Source: Pachypanchax playfairii (Eukaryota > Chordata > Actinopteri > Cyprinodontiformes > Aplocheilidae). Taken from it: 64,000 nt of DNA. The stretch covers positions 2,859,590 through 2,923,589 of the forward strand of contig SSNP01000031.1 in the NCBI GenBank assembly GCA_006937955.1, given 5' to 3'. Position 1 is the stretch's first letter; every line of letters begins with the position of its first letter. The notes under the pieces are model-generated. The model was not told the origin of the DNA. It made no database searches and saw only the letters and a list, made by a program, of their open reading frames with translations. Shown in pieces: positions 32,919-45,250 of this stretch. The position numbers and the translations under genes were made by a program.

Positions 32919-35588
32919 AGGTGGGTCTAAGAAAGTGGCCAGTGAGTGTATGTATTTATTTATTTTATTTTACTGGTGCATGTTGGTATGACTGTTCAGC
33001 ACTTTGTTCAACCAACTTGTTGTGTTTGAAAGTGCTATACAAATAAAGATGGTATGGTATCAGGATAAATAAACCCTCAGGTGCATGTCAGTACAGGTAA
33101 ATCTCAAGGTGTGTATCATGTTATTTATTGAACTACAAATCCAAAATAAAAAACTGTTTGTGTAAAAGCTCAAACTCGTGTTAAGTAATAAAGAAAACTT
33201 AGGAACTGTATGTTTGACGCTCACCATGAGGAACAGTCTGACGCCAGAACAAAAGGTCTTCACTGTTACACAGAAACATATTAAAACTAATGACTGAGAC
33301 TTGAACCGTCCTCCCAGGGAACAACCACAACCAGTTGACCGACACAAACAAAGCTTCATCGGGCAACACAATCAGTCTGAGCTCAGAGCAGGAGGATTTC
33401 AGTGTTTATCTTAAATCCAGCTGGCTGGAGGATTTTGTTCTTCTTGTGTAACCGACTGAAAATCTGCTGAATGAGTCTCCAAACTGAGCGGCAGGTTGAA
33501 AAGGTCAATTTAAGTTGAGCAGCTGTGAAACAGCACCTGAAGGTAAAGATGCCACCTGCTGGAGGTGGAGCTCGGGGTTAGGGTCCTGGAAAGGTCTCCA
33601 CCAGGATTAGAGGAGTCGGTTGTCATGGTAACCATTGCATTTATAACGAAACAAACTAGAAACAAACATCTGTCTGCTGAGTTCAGCCTTGATCTGACCT
33701 CTTTAACTTTGTTTTTACCTTTTCTGCTCAGTAGAGGGCGCTGCCATAGAGAATGTGGCCCAAACAGCTGAATCACAAACCACATGTTTTCCTCTGTAAT
33801 GAGATGATCAGGTGTTCAGGAGAATAATCAGCTTAATAATTAACATTATAAAACCAACTTTTTGAAAGGAAGTGTGTGTTTGTACATCAACACAACCTGC
33901 CTCACTTTTACAAGCATCAGCTGAAATAAAACCTGTTTCTTTGAAGAAGTGACCTGACTCCTGAAAATGCTGCAGGATTTCAGCAGTTAGACTCTGCTGT
34001 TAAATACATCAGATTCAGACTTGAACTGGATCATAAAGTCTGTGACTGTGCAGAAAACCAACCAAACAGAAGGATCAAAAATGAAACAAGACACTGTAAA
34101 CGGATGAGATTTATTGGTGGCTGATGTGTGACCAGGCTTCACCTTCTGGTCCTCCACTGCTGGGATCTCCAACCTTCATGCTGATGTTAATGCATCACCG
34201 CAGAAGTCAGTGGAGGCTGAGGGAGTCGAGAGGAGTTCACTGAGTAAGAGGAGGGTTCAGACATGACGAGTTGGACGCTTTAGGGGATTTCTGACAGCAG
34301 CTGTTTGTGATTAAACTGACTGAAGGATTACATAAAGACTGCTAATGTTCACCCTCTTGTCCAGATGTGTCTCTGTGTCTTCCTCCAGATGTGTGGTACA
34401 GCCCTGTCACAGCTGAACCTCAGGGACCTGATCAGATGCAGCAGACTCAGCATTTAACTCAGTGTTTATTGTTTCTGATTGACTCAGACTCTGTAGACCA
34501 CTCTGCATCAGGACATCGAATCAAATTTGTGTCCAACATTAACCAAATAAAGCTGCTTAGTCCTTCAGAACTGGAAGTTTCACAGATTTTTTGTGGTAAT
34601 ATTTGATGTAAAATTTGCAAACCTAACCCTAAAACCAGAAAATGCAACTGAACAATCATCCTCTTCTAACTGCTTCGATTTGCATGTTGTGTTAGTGTCT
34701 GAGTAAAACAACTCACAGAAATCTTCTGATTGCCAGCTGTTTATGAAAATTACATAAACCAGTTTCAGTGATCGAGCAAACCTGACGAGGCAGATGCAGA
34801 TCAGAGAGATCAGCATCCACCTTTTAAAATATGTTGTAAAATGACCTGATGAGAATCACAAATAACTTCATTTCTTTTGTTTTCAGCATCCACGTCATGT
34901 AAAAGAGACTCGAGTCCACATGATTTTGGGATAAAACTGTTGCAGCGGAAGCTCATGAATGGAGCTAAGTGCCCCTCCCCCTCATCAACAACGCTCATCA
35001 GATTAACAGCATTTCAAAACTGCCTAAATATTTAGTTATTATGTTTTCCTGAGACTCTGATGGTTTTTCAGACTCTGGAGGATCCAAGCTCACAAATCAT
35101 CTACCCCAAAGATACTTCTGGGATTCCAGAGCGGAATAAAAACATAATGAAGTTACCTCCACAGTGTTTTTGCTGCAGCTTTAAGGACACTTTGGGGGAA
35201 ATTAACTCCCACCAACCACTTTAGGGCCAATTAAGAGGAGTGAGTTCAGTGTCAGAGTGTATTTGTGTCCACGGGGGTTTACTGACACCTCCCACACATC
35301 AGCCCCTCTAGTTAGTGACAAGAGAACACAGAGATTCATAAACTCTCAGTCCTGATGAGGTGATAATAAAGAGGAGTGTTTGTTATGCTGATGTCCCTCC
35401 TTCATGATGAGACGTTCAGGAGAAAAGATCCTCTTACACACTTTAAAACCTTCACCTTACTTCTGTGTGTCTAACTTAGAGAAAATATTGACGTTATGAA
35501 CTACAGTACATCCGTTATATTTCCAGCTCACAGTAAATAAAGTGATTCTTGTGATGAAGAAGGTCATATGATCTGAGCATCTGTCCTC

Positions 35589-35790
35589 TTCAGAACACAG
35601 CTGATGCTGCGTTGCTGCTAGAGGTAGAGCCGATGTTCTCATTACCCTGGACGCTCCTGTTCATCCCCCTGACCTCCCTCCACTTCCTCTGTCGGGGGTT
35701 ATCGGACAACCAGCTGAGCATGTCTGTTCTGCTCAGACGGGAATTGAGGGCACGCCCCCTCCTCCTGCAAGGACTGATGGGAAGGATAGA
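35589..35790 (-). other. Candidate last coding exon, unknown protein
   Basis: On the minus strand an acceptor (CCCATCAGTCCTTGCAG) is followed by a frame reading RRGRALNSRLSR, MLSWLSDNPRQRKW, then VRGMNRSVQGNENIG and a Ser-rich end before TGA. It is basic, with no cysteines and no domain I recognise; it could be a cytoplasmic tail. No partner exons were found upstream, so this may be chance. Confidence 0.2.
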
Positions 35791-36454
35791 ATGACTCGCT
35801 CTAATGAAAACCAATTACAGGGCCATCAGAAGGGTCAGAGCTGAGGCTGGAGGCTTGAGGTGACACCAAGGAGAGGTTTTTCTGTCGCCATGGACACTTT
35901 TAACTCCACCTGAAAGTGGTTTGACTCAGTTTTACCTGATCTGTTCAGGTACATCGTTCATGTCAGCCTCTGATTTACTGAGTGTAACAGAGACATCACA
36001 TCCTGAGAAGTTCTCTCCGTTAGGTCCATTCAGCAGCTTTCAGGTGAAGTTTCCCAGCTGTTCTGATTTCATGTAGATGTTTTAACTCTCCAACAGTTAG
36101 TAAATTCATCTAAAACCTGCTGAGCTGCACTAAAATAATCAGTTCTGATCAGAAGCTTTAAAACTCCTACAGGCTGATGGTGAAACACGCATCCCCAACA
36201 ACACACTAAGAACAAGTGGCATCTGCCTCTGTGCTCTGAGCTGATTATAGAACTGAATCACTGTGTTTTTGCTTGTTGGAGTGAACGTACCCAACAGAGC
36301 GAGCGTCCTGTGATTAGCTCCAAACAAGCCAACGGATCAATAACAGGCAGGAACAGAGGACTGTGGATGCAGGAGCCCCTGACAGGAAGCAGCAACATTT
36401 ACAAATGAGGAACAGCAAAGTGACAACGGCTCATTACTGCAGCCAATGAGACAG

Positions 36455-36630
36455 AACTAAATGAAGTGTCCTGTGATCAGACATGGTCACAAGAAGGTGT
36501 TTAAAAACCCTTCAAGCAAGAAACTGTTGGCAGCTCAGCTCCCATCATTCACACCTTCAGGTTTTACATTAACATGGAGAGTTTCAGGAAGTCTCAGATT
36601 CTGCTCTCAGGTTTAGAACATCGTCATATT
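36455..36630 (+). promoter_or_regulatory. Promoter-like stretch with possible first exon
   Basis: AGCCAATGAGA (CCAAT box, near 36444) is followed by a TATA-like TTTAAAAACCC near 36500. About 75 bp on is an ATG in good context opening MESFRKSQILLSG, and then the weak donor CAG/GTTTAG near 36610. No downstream exon was found. Speculative. Confidence 0.2.
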
Positions 36631-37700
36631 CTAAATACTCTGCAAGAGTCCTGTTAGGTCCTTAGTTTTCCATGTCAGGTCTTTAGTAAGAGAGTCACAA
36701 GTTCTTGGTCCAAGTCAAAGCTGAGCCTTGAACCTTCACTCCACTTGTTGAGGGAAACTCAAAATATGACGTTCACAAGATCAACGCGTGAGAGTATCAG
36801 AGACTTGATCAGCTCTCAAGTCTCTCATGTAAAGCTGTGACATGTCTCGAGTCCTTTAAAGGAAGTACCAATCAAGTCTTTGTAAAAACAAAGATAAAAA
36901 ATTAAACCTCAGCTTTGGATCAAGTTTTAGTCAAGTAGTCTTTGCTTTCCAGTCTAAATGAAGTCCATTAGACTCATGTCTCGCAGAGACGGGCTCTTGT
37001 TCGTACAGCTCTCAGGTTTCTGAGCTGAAACTCGGCTGCTTTACAGAAGGTTTCTGTGGTTCCAGGTCAGACTTGGTTTCTGCAGGATCTTTTTATGATC
37101 ATTCTGGAGGGTGTGACGGCTTCGATGTGACTCGTTGAATAAAGAACAATCTCTTCATCTTTCTGTCCATCCATCACACAGTGGACTCTTCCTCCTCCTG
37201 GACCATCCCTTTGCCTGGTCATTACTGCCACTTACCTCTTCATCATGCTGTGCTCTTCCTCTGATGAAAGTCAGTCACTCCTCATCAGTCCACAAGTTTT
37301 CCTCTCAGTCAGATGGAGGAAAGCAGGAAACAGATTTAAGAACGATACGGCTCATCTTCAGCGCCCAGACATTGTGTTCTGTTATATAATGGAAAAAAAA
37401 CTGATAGCAGAGATCAAAGATGTACGAAAGACCTAAATCAGTTTAAAAATGAATCGAGGTACTGCAAAGTTTGGATTGAGGGGTGACTCCAATGACCATG
37501 TGTGGTGCATCTAAAAAAAAGTAAATAAATAATAATATATATGGTACCACATTGTTTTTAGTTAATAATTCATTTAGAACAGGTTTGAATTATTTCTTTT
37601 TCTTGCAACTTCAGTGGATTTAAAAAAAAAACAAAAAACATTATTCCTATTATTCTGGCCTGATCTGAGGTCTCTTTTGTGGCGGACTTCCTGCTTCCTC

Positions 37701-37768
37701 TCAGACGAGATCTGGACATGAAGGCAGCGCTCTGCTTGTTAATTGCACTCCCTTTTATATTGTTTACA
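37701..37768 (+). repeat. 68-bp direct repeat, copy A (signal-peptide-like frame)
   Basis: Identical but for two bases to 38587-38654, 886 bp away. Inside it, ATG at 37718 opens MKAALCLLIALPFILFTG, a textbook hydrophobic signal peptide, and the frame meets ACAG/GTCAGT, a good donor, at 37769. This could be the first exon of a small secreted or membrane protein, but no next exon is evident. Confidence 0.45.
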
Positions 37769-38586
37769 GGTCAGTACGTGATGAAAAATGTCTCTCACTT
37801 GAACCAATAAGGTTTTGATATGTTCTAACAAGTTGGTTATTGTGTATTTTCCGGCGTGAAAAGAGTCAGCTAGAGTCGAAGGAGGAAGAATATGTACCGT
37901 GCTGGCTTGAGGGGCTGAAATACCACGAGAGTTTGTCTACTCTGTGTTTATGAGGTTACTCGGCTGTAGAGGAATAAACGTTTATTATGTATTTTATTCC
38001 TGTAACAGTAAGAAACCAGGAAGCTAATTTAGAGCTGAAAAGAGTGTGAGACCTAATATTTTGTCCATGAAAGATGTTTATTTGCAGTGTGATGAGACAA
38101 TACAATGTTGACTAAGATTTTACTTTGCTTTAAAGGGAACATTGATTGTATTTAGTTGCTGTATCCCAGAAAATAACTGGTGAACCCGGTCAGTTGATTG
38201 AAAAGAAACCAGAGTAACATATCATTTTGTTAATTAATAATTTTATTTAAAGATTTAGTAATACAGTACAGTGTTAATTTAAAATGGAATGTTGTGTATC
38301 CATTTGAATGTTATACATATGTTTTTATGCACAAGTTAATTAGTAGCAATGTATTAATGTCAGACTAAGGAAAAAAGGACAGCTAAGTGTGTTTTAGCTT
38401 TAAGAACAGGTGACCAACCTGGTGTTACACCATTACTGGGTGATTCCTTTGTAATGTGTACAGAATGCTGTATTGAGGTTCATGTTTATCAGTGAAAATG
38501 CAACATGTCAGACGGTAAAGGTAATTTTTGACGTTATTGCAATAATACTGTACGTTGTGAAAATTGATTGTGTGAAGTTAAATAAA

Positions 38587-38654
38587 TCAGACGAGATCTG
38601 GACATGAAGGCAGCGCTCCGCTTGTTAATTGCACTCCCTTTTATATTGTTCACA
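38587..38654 (+). repeat. 68-bp direct repeat, copy B (donor lost)
   Basis: Second copy of 37701-37768, with two T-to-C changes (Cys to Arg in the frame, and one near the end). The match stops exactly before the splice donor, which here reads ACATAT, so the frame runs on to a stop near 38707. The 818 bp between the copies is AT-rich and ends AATAAA. Confidence 0.45.
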
Positions 38655-39978
38655 TATTTTGACTGTTATCTAAGCCTCAACCTGGGGCCTGTAACACAGA
38701 AGCACTGATTCTGGTTCATAAAACCAACGTTAGAAATGAAAGCAGATATTATGACTTTATGGACTGAGTGTAACTGAGCCTGCAGGACTCTCCAGGAGTC
38801 TCGGTTCCTGTGTGCTTGTATTACTTTACATATCAGGTCGTGTTTCTTCTCTTCGGGGCACAAAAATAAGTCTGTTTCATTAATCATTAAATGTTAGGAA
38901 TCAATTTTCAAGCCGGGGCCTCTTTTCCTCTGAGAGCTAATTTAACAAAAAGGAAAGTGGCTGAAAACTCTGTTTTTTATTATTAGTAACAGAAAAAATC
39001 TGCACTGAGCTTCTTCCCACATAAGCAGTATGATTAAACATGGATGTAAACCTGAGAGTAAAAGACTTAAAGTGGTGAGTTAGAGCATCGAAACACTAAC
39101 TGAACAAAACAGTCAAGACCACCAGGACTTCACTAATTCATGGATTAGTTGAAACAAGTTTACACCTTACCAGGTGGTTGGGTATTTTTTTCTGATATCC
39201 TTTTACTTTAAATGTATTAAGAGATCACCTGATAGTTTGTTTCTTTTAGCTTTGGACATCTTGAACACACTTATAACTGAAACAGCACTTTTTCTTTTGT
39301 AACTTTTATTTTCTAAAACAAAATGTAACAGGAGGTGACAAGTGGGACTCTGCTCTTCTGCCCCCAAGGGCCCTGTTGAGGAGCTCAGGGGCCCACAGTC
39401 TTATAATAACTTAGTGCTGATACTAGAGTAAAAAGTGAACCACAAAAGCTGCTCCCAGTAGAATGAAGGAGAAAGAAACCAGCGAGGCGACTGACCAATC
39501 ACAGAGCTGCTGCATAAAGACTGGAAAACTGAAGGGCAAAAGGTGGTCAGAAAAACTATGAAAACACCGGATACATCGGCTTTAGGACCAGACACAAAGC
39601 ACATCAATCTGGACTGGAACCATAGACATGTCTACATGTCTAAGACCTAAGACTGGAACACCTCTTTGTGTTTCTAGGCAGGTGGACCCCTACATACACT
39701 AAAACACACACATACGCACACTCACATGTACACATGTGCACACTACTCACATGTACACATGCACACATGTGCACGAGCAAACAAACCTTTTTGTGTAATT
39801 GAATATGGTTGTATAGTGCTACAACTGGTGGCAGCTTGTTGGAGTAGCTCTGTGACTTTGCTAGCATTTGCTAGCTTTTTTTTTTGTTCTTTTTGAGTAT
39901 TTCTTGCTAGTTTTTTCTACTGGAAATATTTTCTTTGTCATGGTATACTACCAGGGGGGTTTGTTTTCGAGCTCCAAG
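38655..39978. other. No gene seen; CA-rich tract at 39694-39775
   Basis: AT-rich sequence with no recognisable exon. A stretch of alternating CACA, CATGTACACATG and GCACAC units lies at 39694-39775. Nothing else stands out. Confidence 0.5.
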
Positions 39979-40775
39979 TGTGACCCAACTCCAAACACAC
40001 ACACAGCGGGAAAACAGTTGTCGGTAACCGTGTTTAATTATGTACAGTGCTCCAAATACAAACAATTGTAAACTGTACAGGTTGTAGCAAAACTCAGGAC
40101 GGGAACTGGTGCGGGTTGTGAGCGAGAGAGAGATTAGTGACAGGCTGTGATACTAGCTGCGGTGTGCGGGGATCGTGCTCGTTAAACTCACGGTGACGTG
40201 ATAGTCGTCCAGTTGTGAGGAGGGATCCAGAGATGCTGCCGCGGGGGTGGTGATCCAGACTGTCAGTAATGAGATAGGAGATCCGGGTGCTGTTCGTGCA
40301 GACGTGACTGCAGCAGGGGTGACAGCAGCGTGCTGACCGAGAAGGCATGGATCCAGAAGAGGCCAGAGACAGACAGGGAGCCAGAGGGAGAGAGCTAGTT
40401 GCGTGATCTCGCAACAGAGCTTTAGAACCCGTGGAGGGCCAGTCCTCACTAGAGGCGGGTAGATGACCACGCTGAGGTACTGCAGGCTGGAGGAACGCTC
40501 CAGGACAACGGGCTGAACACAAGGGAAGAGAAGGCAGGTTAGACACCGCTAATAATCGCTCTGACATTTAATATACTGGCCACTCTGTTACCACGGGAAG
40601 TTAGTGGAACAAACTGGCGTCTGTCTGTGGTTCCTCCTCTGCTTAAGTACCCAGCTCTCCTGAGCTGGGTAATGATCCACACCTGCGTCCAATGATGACC
40701 TGCTGTCACGCCCTGCAAAACAATTAGTCACACTGAGAAACCACACACCACCCACCAGCAGCAGAGATCTTGACA
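39979..40775 (-). mobile_element. Gypsy-type LTR, minus orientation
   Basis: On the minus strand it starts TGTCAAGATCTCTGC at 40775 and ends GAGTTGGGTCACA at 39979. It has a TTAAG/AGGAGGAACC promoter block and a late ACATAATTAAACACGG poly(A) region, in the same order as in the LTRs at 43876-44633 and 50796-51493. No internal region is attached, so it is a solo LTR. A target duplication is not clear. Confidence 0.6.
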
Positions 40776-40829
40776 TTCTTCTGATTTGGGTGCTGTGCTG
40801 ATTGAGTTTTTTGTCACTTTTTTGCCACT

Positions 40830-41510
40830 TGTTATGACGCGTAACCATGGCAACAAGAGACTTGTTTACAAGAAAGAGCAGCTAACTGACATTTCTAAGG
40901 CTGAAATAATCCTCAAATTGAAATTCTGGATCCCTGATGAGCTCAAAAGAAGAAGACATGGATGCAGAGCAGGAGCAAAGTGAAGAGAGAAAAAGAGGAA
41001 GTTTAAACCTTCACTTCCATCAGTCATATTGACAAATGTGAGATCTCTTTGCTAACAAAATGGATGAACTTAAAACTCTGTTGAAGACCCAGCCAGAGTA
41101 TTGGGAATGCAGCATCATGTGTTTTACTGAGTCATGGCTAAAGGAGCATATCCCGGACTCCAGTGTGTCTCTGCCTGGCTTTCAAACAATATGGGCAGAC
41201 AGAGATGTGAAGAGGAGTTTGTCAGCTGATCACATCTGCAGTCACCTGTTGGGGTGGAGCATCAGAGCAGGTGACATGAAGAGGCTGAACAGATTGATAA
41301 GGAGGACTGATTCTGTCCTGGAGACTGAACTGGAGTCTCTTGAGTTGATTGTCCAAAGGAGGATAAAGAACATGATGGAAAACCCTCATCATCCTCTTCA
41401 GAACATAGTAACTCAACAACAGTGTCTCAGTCAGAAGATTCTTCATTATCCGCTGCAGCACAGAACGCTACAGGAGATCCTTCCTGTCCACAGCTAGAAC
41501 CCTACAATGG
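40830..41510 (+). pseudogene. Rex1/RTE-like LINE, endonuclease fused to RT tail
   Basis: The first half reads a LINE endonuclease start: ILTNVRSLANKMDELK, then MCFTESWLKEHIPDS and VSLPGFQTIWADR. After about 41215 it changes to the far C-terminus of the same kind of ORF (MKRLNRLIRRTDSVL, MMENPHHPLQNI, HRTLQEILPVHS). The reverse transcriptase between them has been deleted, leaving an in-frame 145-codon chimera at 41060-41497. A piece matching the second half lies reversed at 56510-56700. Confidence 0.65.
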
Positions 41511-41904
41511 CTCCCTGAAGAAGAACTGAGCTATAACAACACTTAATTTCCCTTCAGGGAATAATATTTATTTGATTGATTGATTGCTAAAAATTCTTAG
41601 AGTTCTTTATAATGGCCGCGTTTCCCAAACAAGTTAAGAAGCTCTTAGCGCTAAGATCTTCTTTGGAGCGCTCTTAAGAATACTGTGAAAGAAGAAGGCG
41701 TTTCCCAGAGTCGCTCTTAGCTTAAGAAGATCTTTCACTAAGAAGGAAACCTAAGATCAATCTGACCCACTCTTAACAGCCTTCTTAGCGATCAAATGCT
41801 CAGTGACCATAGCCTGTCACCAGGGGCGTCTAGATTTCTAGGCTACAGTGATCAAGCTGCGTCAGGGAAATGTATATATACAGTATATACATATACAGTG
41901 GGGC

Positions 41905-42095
41905 AAAAAGGCGTCGGGGCCCTCACATGTCGAAGTGTCCTTGGAACAAGGACACTGAACCCAATGTTGCCCCCCGATCTGCGTATTGGGTTGTGTGAGT
42001 GGGTAAATGCAAAACCTTGTAGTGTGAAAGCGCTTTGAGTGGTCTGAATGACTAGAAAAGCGCTATACAAATACAGGACATTTACCATTTACATT
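41905..42095 (+). repeat. SINE subfamily II, 5'-truncated
   Basis: CACATGTCGAAGTGTCCTTG, CCCCCGATCTGCGTATTGGG, AAAGCGCTTTGAGTGGTCTG and the end AAAAGCGCTATACAAATACA match the 3' two thirds of the SINEs at 51889 and 61172. The tRNA-like head is missing. Confidence 0.75.
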
Positions 42096-42109
42096 TACTA
42101 CTTAAAGGT

Positions 42110-42620
42110 TAGACCCAAACGCTAGAGAGCAGTCACCAGGAGTTGAATAACAAAAGGGTTTTAATAATGCCAGTAACAAAGGAAACACTTACAATGAGTG
42201 GAGGATGTGCTGAGGGACAACCAGATGAAACGGGGAAAAAACGAGCACAAAATACTCCACAATGGGTAAGTCCAAAAATCCAAAAACTGACAGAAATTCC
42301 ACAGTCCAAGACAGTGACAGAGAGAGAGAGAGAGAACGAACTGACAAAACACTGACGCTTATAAGACACTTAAATACTAACTAATCTAATTAACTAAACT
42401 AGAAACGGAAAAATACTGAACTGAGGAACAGAGGAAGTAAACAGGAAGTGACAACCAAAGTCAAAATAAAAGCACAACAGGAAGAGACACAACTGGGAGG
42501 AATAAAGCAGAGCATAAATCAAACCTTAAAACAAAAACAAAAGCCCAGAGTCAACAATATAAAAGGAATGAAATTATAAATGAAAACCCTCAAACAGAGA
42601 CAACATCTCGTTCCTTTAAC
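42110..42620. repeat. Possible LTR-like sequence, unassigned
   Basis: Begins with GAATAACAAAAGGGTTTTAA TAATGCC, a reversed poly(A)-region-like start of the kind seen at LTR ends. It continues with low-complexity AC/AG sequence containing an AGAGAGAGAG run (42319-42334). No protein remnant is present. Low confidence in class. Confidence 0.3.
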
Positions 42621-42807
42621 GTTGTCTTTTAAACGTCTTTGTCTCTCTGTCCACTTCACCTCCAAGATCAAATACGGTCTGTCGTGTCCATTATATAAAG
42701 TCTATTATATAACAGAAGGAGTAATTTAAACTTCTTCTATTGTTGATTAAATCTCTTCTGACATAAAAAGTTCAGGATAAACCAGAGACTGCCTACCTAC
42801 TGGTGTA

Positions 42808-43130
42808 AATTAGTATCTACCAAGCAGTAGAGCGGGTTGTCTATCGGAAGGTTGCTGGTTCGAATCCCCGCTCTGGCTGTTGTGTCCTTGGACAAGGCAC
42901 TTAACCCACTTTGCCTATTTGGTGGTGGTTGGAGGGTCCGACGGCCCTGGTGTCTGGCAGCCTTGTCTCTGTTAGTGTGTGTCTCAGGACAGCTGTAGCT
43001 ACAACATGTGTGTTCATCATCACCAAATGGGTGAGTATCTGTGTGAATGACATACTGTAGTGTGAAGTGCTTTGGGGGTCGTAAGAGCTGAGTAAAGCAT
43101 GATACAAGTACACACCATTTACCATTTACT
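42808..43130 (+). repeat. tRNA-derived SINE, subfamily I (copy 2)
   Basis: Best-kept RNA polymerase III B-box here: GGTTCGAATCCCC at 42858-42870, with the A-box-like CAAGCAGTAGAGCGGG before it. The body and tail match 26006-26302. 43131-43870 after it contains no feature I can support. Confidence 0.82.
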
Positions 43131-43875
43131 TAAAGGTCACAGCATTGGATCACCCTTCAACTGCTTTTCAGAGATATCTGTGTTAAAATTCAGTATATTT
43201 TAGAGTTATTGTTTAATATTTGTTGTTTAAGTGCAACTCTTGCTGTTGGTGTTTGGGGTGACCCTTATCATACGGTGCTGTGGTGTCGATAAGTTGTGTG
43301 TAAGAGTTTACAGTATTTATAAATCTGAGGATAAAAGAAGAGGAGGGTGTCATTTCTGGGATTAGAAGTCCATCTGATTAAATTAGAATGAGTATTTTTA
43401 GTTCAAGCTACTTCCCCTTTCCCCTCAGACACATTAATAACAGACTTCCTCCCAGACTGATAATAATCCCAGTCATGTTGCTACTGCTGTAGGGGGAGGG
43501 GCTTTGTGTGAAATATGGCATTATGGTCATCATCATCATCACTGTGATAATGATTCATTATTATGATCCTTGTGTTTTAATAGACAATCTATTTAAATAA
43601 AATCTAATTTTAGTTCTCCAAATAGCTTGTGTCCTCTTCATTCTCTGCATCAAATCACGATCTTTAAAATGCAACAGAACCAATTAAACCCCAGTTCAGT
43701 CAGAGGAACTGAGACATTAAAACCTACAGCAGAGAACACAGTTACATATTTGTTAGAAACATGACAGCACTGAGTTGGGTTGGTTTGGATTGAAATGGAC
43801 CTTCTTTGATGAAGATCTTTTTGATTTTATTCTGTTACAAATCCATTAAAAGGGAGTCTCGACATCAGTGTAAGA

Positions 43876-44633
43876 GTGTTTAATATTTACAGTGCAGGTG
43901 ATAACAACAAAGCTGAGATATTTCGACAGGTCTGGAGATCCGGGACGGGAGCGGCGAAGGAGGAGATCTAATTGTGTAGGAGAGACAGGTTAGTGACGAG
44001 TTGATGTTTATATGAGGATGGTTTAGGTTGCGGTGCGTGGGGAGTGTGCTCACAGAACTTACAGTGCGGGGAGGCAGGTGGTGCGAGGAGGAGAGACTGA
44101 GGAGCCAGCAGTGGTGGTGGTGTTTTCTGCAGAGGGCGATGATGGTACAGATAATCCAGGGTAGAGAGCTTGTTTCCAGGAGTCTAGGTGAGGCAGGGGT
44201 GACAGCGATGTTGTGTTCTGACCAGGACAGGTGCGGGAGATCCAGAGGAGAACAGAGACAGACCAGGACCAGGGACAAGGAGACGGTCGTGCCGGACCAC
44301 GACGGAACCAGGAGCCCTCTGGACGGCGAAGCAGATGGCCAGCGCAATGGAGGCGCTCAGGACCAGGACGAGGACTAGGAGACGAGGAGGAATGGATCAG
44401 GTAAGTACTAGGATATCAGAAGTTGTATTCACACGTTAACTATTCGGCCACATGTTACCACAGTAAAGGCTGTAACAGACTGGTGTCTGTCTCCAGTTCC
44501 TCCTCGCTTAAATACCCAGCCACAGAGAGCTGGGTAACGAGCCGCACCTGGAACCACTGATCAGCTGCTGCCACGCCCTTCAATGAGAGGTTAGTCCATC
44601 CAGAAACAAACACCAACAGCTGAGAACCTGACA
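43876..44633 (-). mobile_element. Gypsy-type LTR, minus orientation (3' end trimmed)
   Basis: On the minus strand it begins TGTCAGGTTCTCAGCTG at 44633 and contains CTCGTTACCCAGCTCTC and GGGTATTTAAGCGAGGAGG (TATA-like promoter). It runs to ACTGTAAATATTAAACACTC near 43876, where the terminal CA-end of sister LTRs is missing. No internal region is attached. Confidence 0.6.
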
Positions 44634-45142
44634 ATATGAACAGGCTTGTTAAAAACACAAAGATCATTGTGGGTTCTAGATAATTGGAACCTGAGAAGAC
44701 CTCTTCTATTTATTGCAGGTTCTAGATAGATGGAACCTGAGACCACCTTCTTTGTTTAATGCAGGTTCTAGATAGATGGAACCCAAGACCACCTTCTCTG
44801 TTTAATGTAGGTTCTAGGTAGCTTGAACTTGAGACCACCTCCTCTGTTTAATGTAGGTTCTAGATAGATGGAACCTGCGCACAGCGGGTGTAAATTAAGT
44901 AAGTAAGTTATACTGCCTTTTTGGTATTTTGATGCCGCTGTTATTTATCCCAACTGGAGCCATTAACGGATCCTAGCAAACAGTTACCGGAACACACCCT
45001 TTAAAAATAAGACAGTTCCCGGATCTTGTTCCGGCTCAAATTAAGCCCTGGATTAATCACTCCTAGGTGGACATCTATTGGCTGCTGATTGACTTCCAGT
45101 GACGGCAAGGTGAGCGATTAGTTGCAGAGCGAAGAAGTGACA

Positions 45143-45250
45143 ATGGAGGAGCATATGAGAGTTGTCGGTCCCATGAATGGAAAATTTGCTTTTCAAAAAC
45201 GTCCCGACGGAACCATGGATAACAACAGTGTTTTTCTTAGCTATTATTAA
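45143..45250 (+). pseudogene. N-terminal scrap of a ZBED/hAT transposase
   Basis: A 35-codon frame MEEHMRVVGPMNGKFAFQ then KRPDGTMDNNSVF ends at TAA just where a BED finger would begin in the ZBED1-like hAT proteins it resembles. No downstream transposase sequence remains. Confidence 0.4.

Larger units (their letters stand above)
33061..37700. other. 4.6 kb with no recognised gene
   Basis: Unique-looking sequence with no family I can name. Just before it (32990-33060) is a LINE-like 3' tail, GTGCTATACAAATAAAGATG. Two candidate signals are listed separately: a splice-acceptor-led minus frame at 35589-35790 and a TATA/CCAAT-like promoter at 36455-36510. All other open frames are short and unconvincing. 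Confidence 0.5.

Noticed and set aside
42858..42870. tRNA gene from GGTTCGAATCCCC
   Set aside because: Only the internal promoter resembles a tRNA; no cloverleaf can be folded, and the sequence continues as a dispersed SINE.
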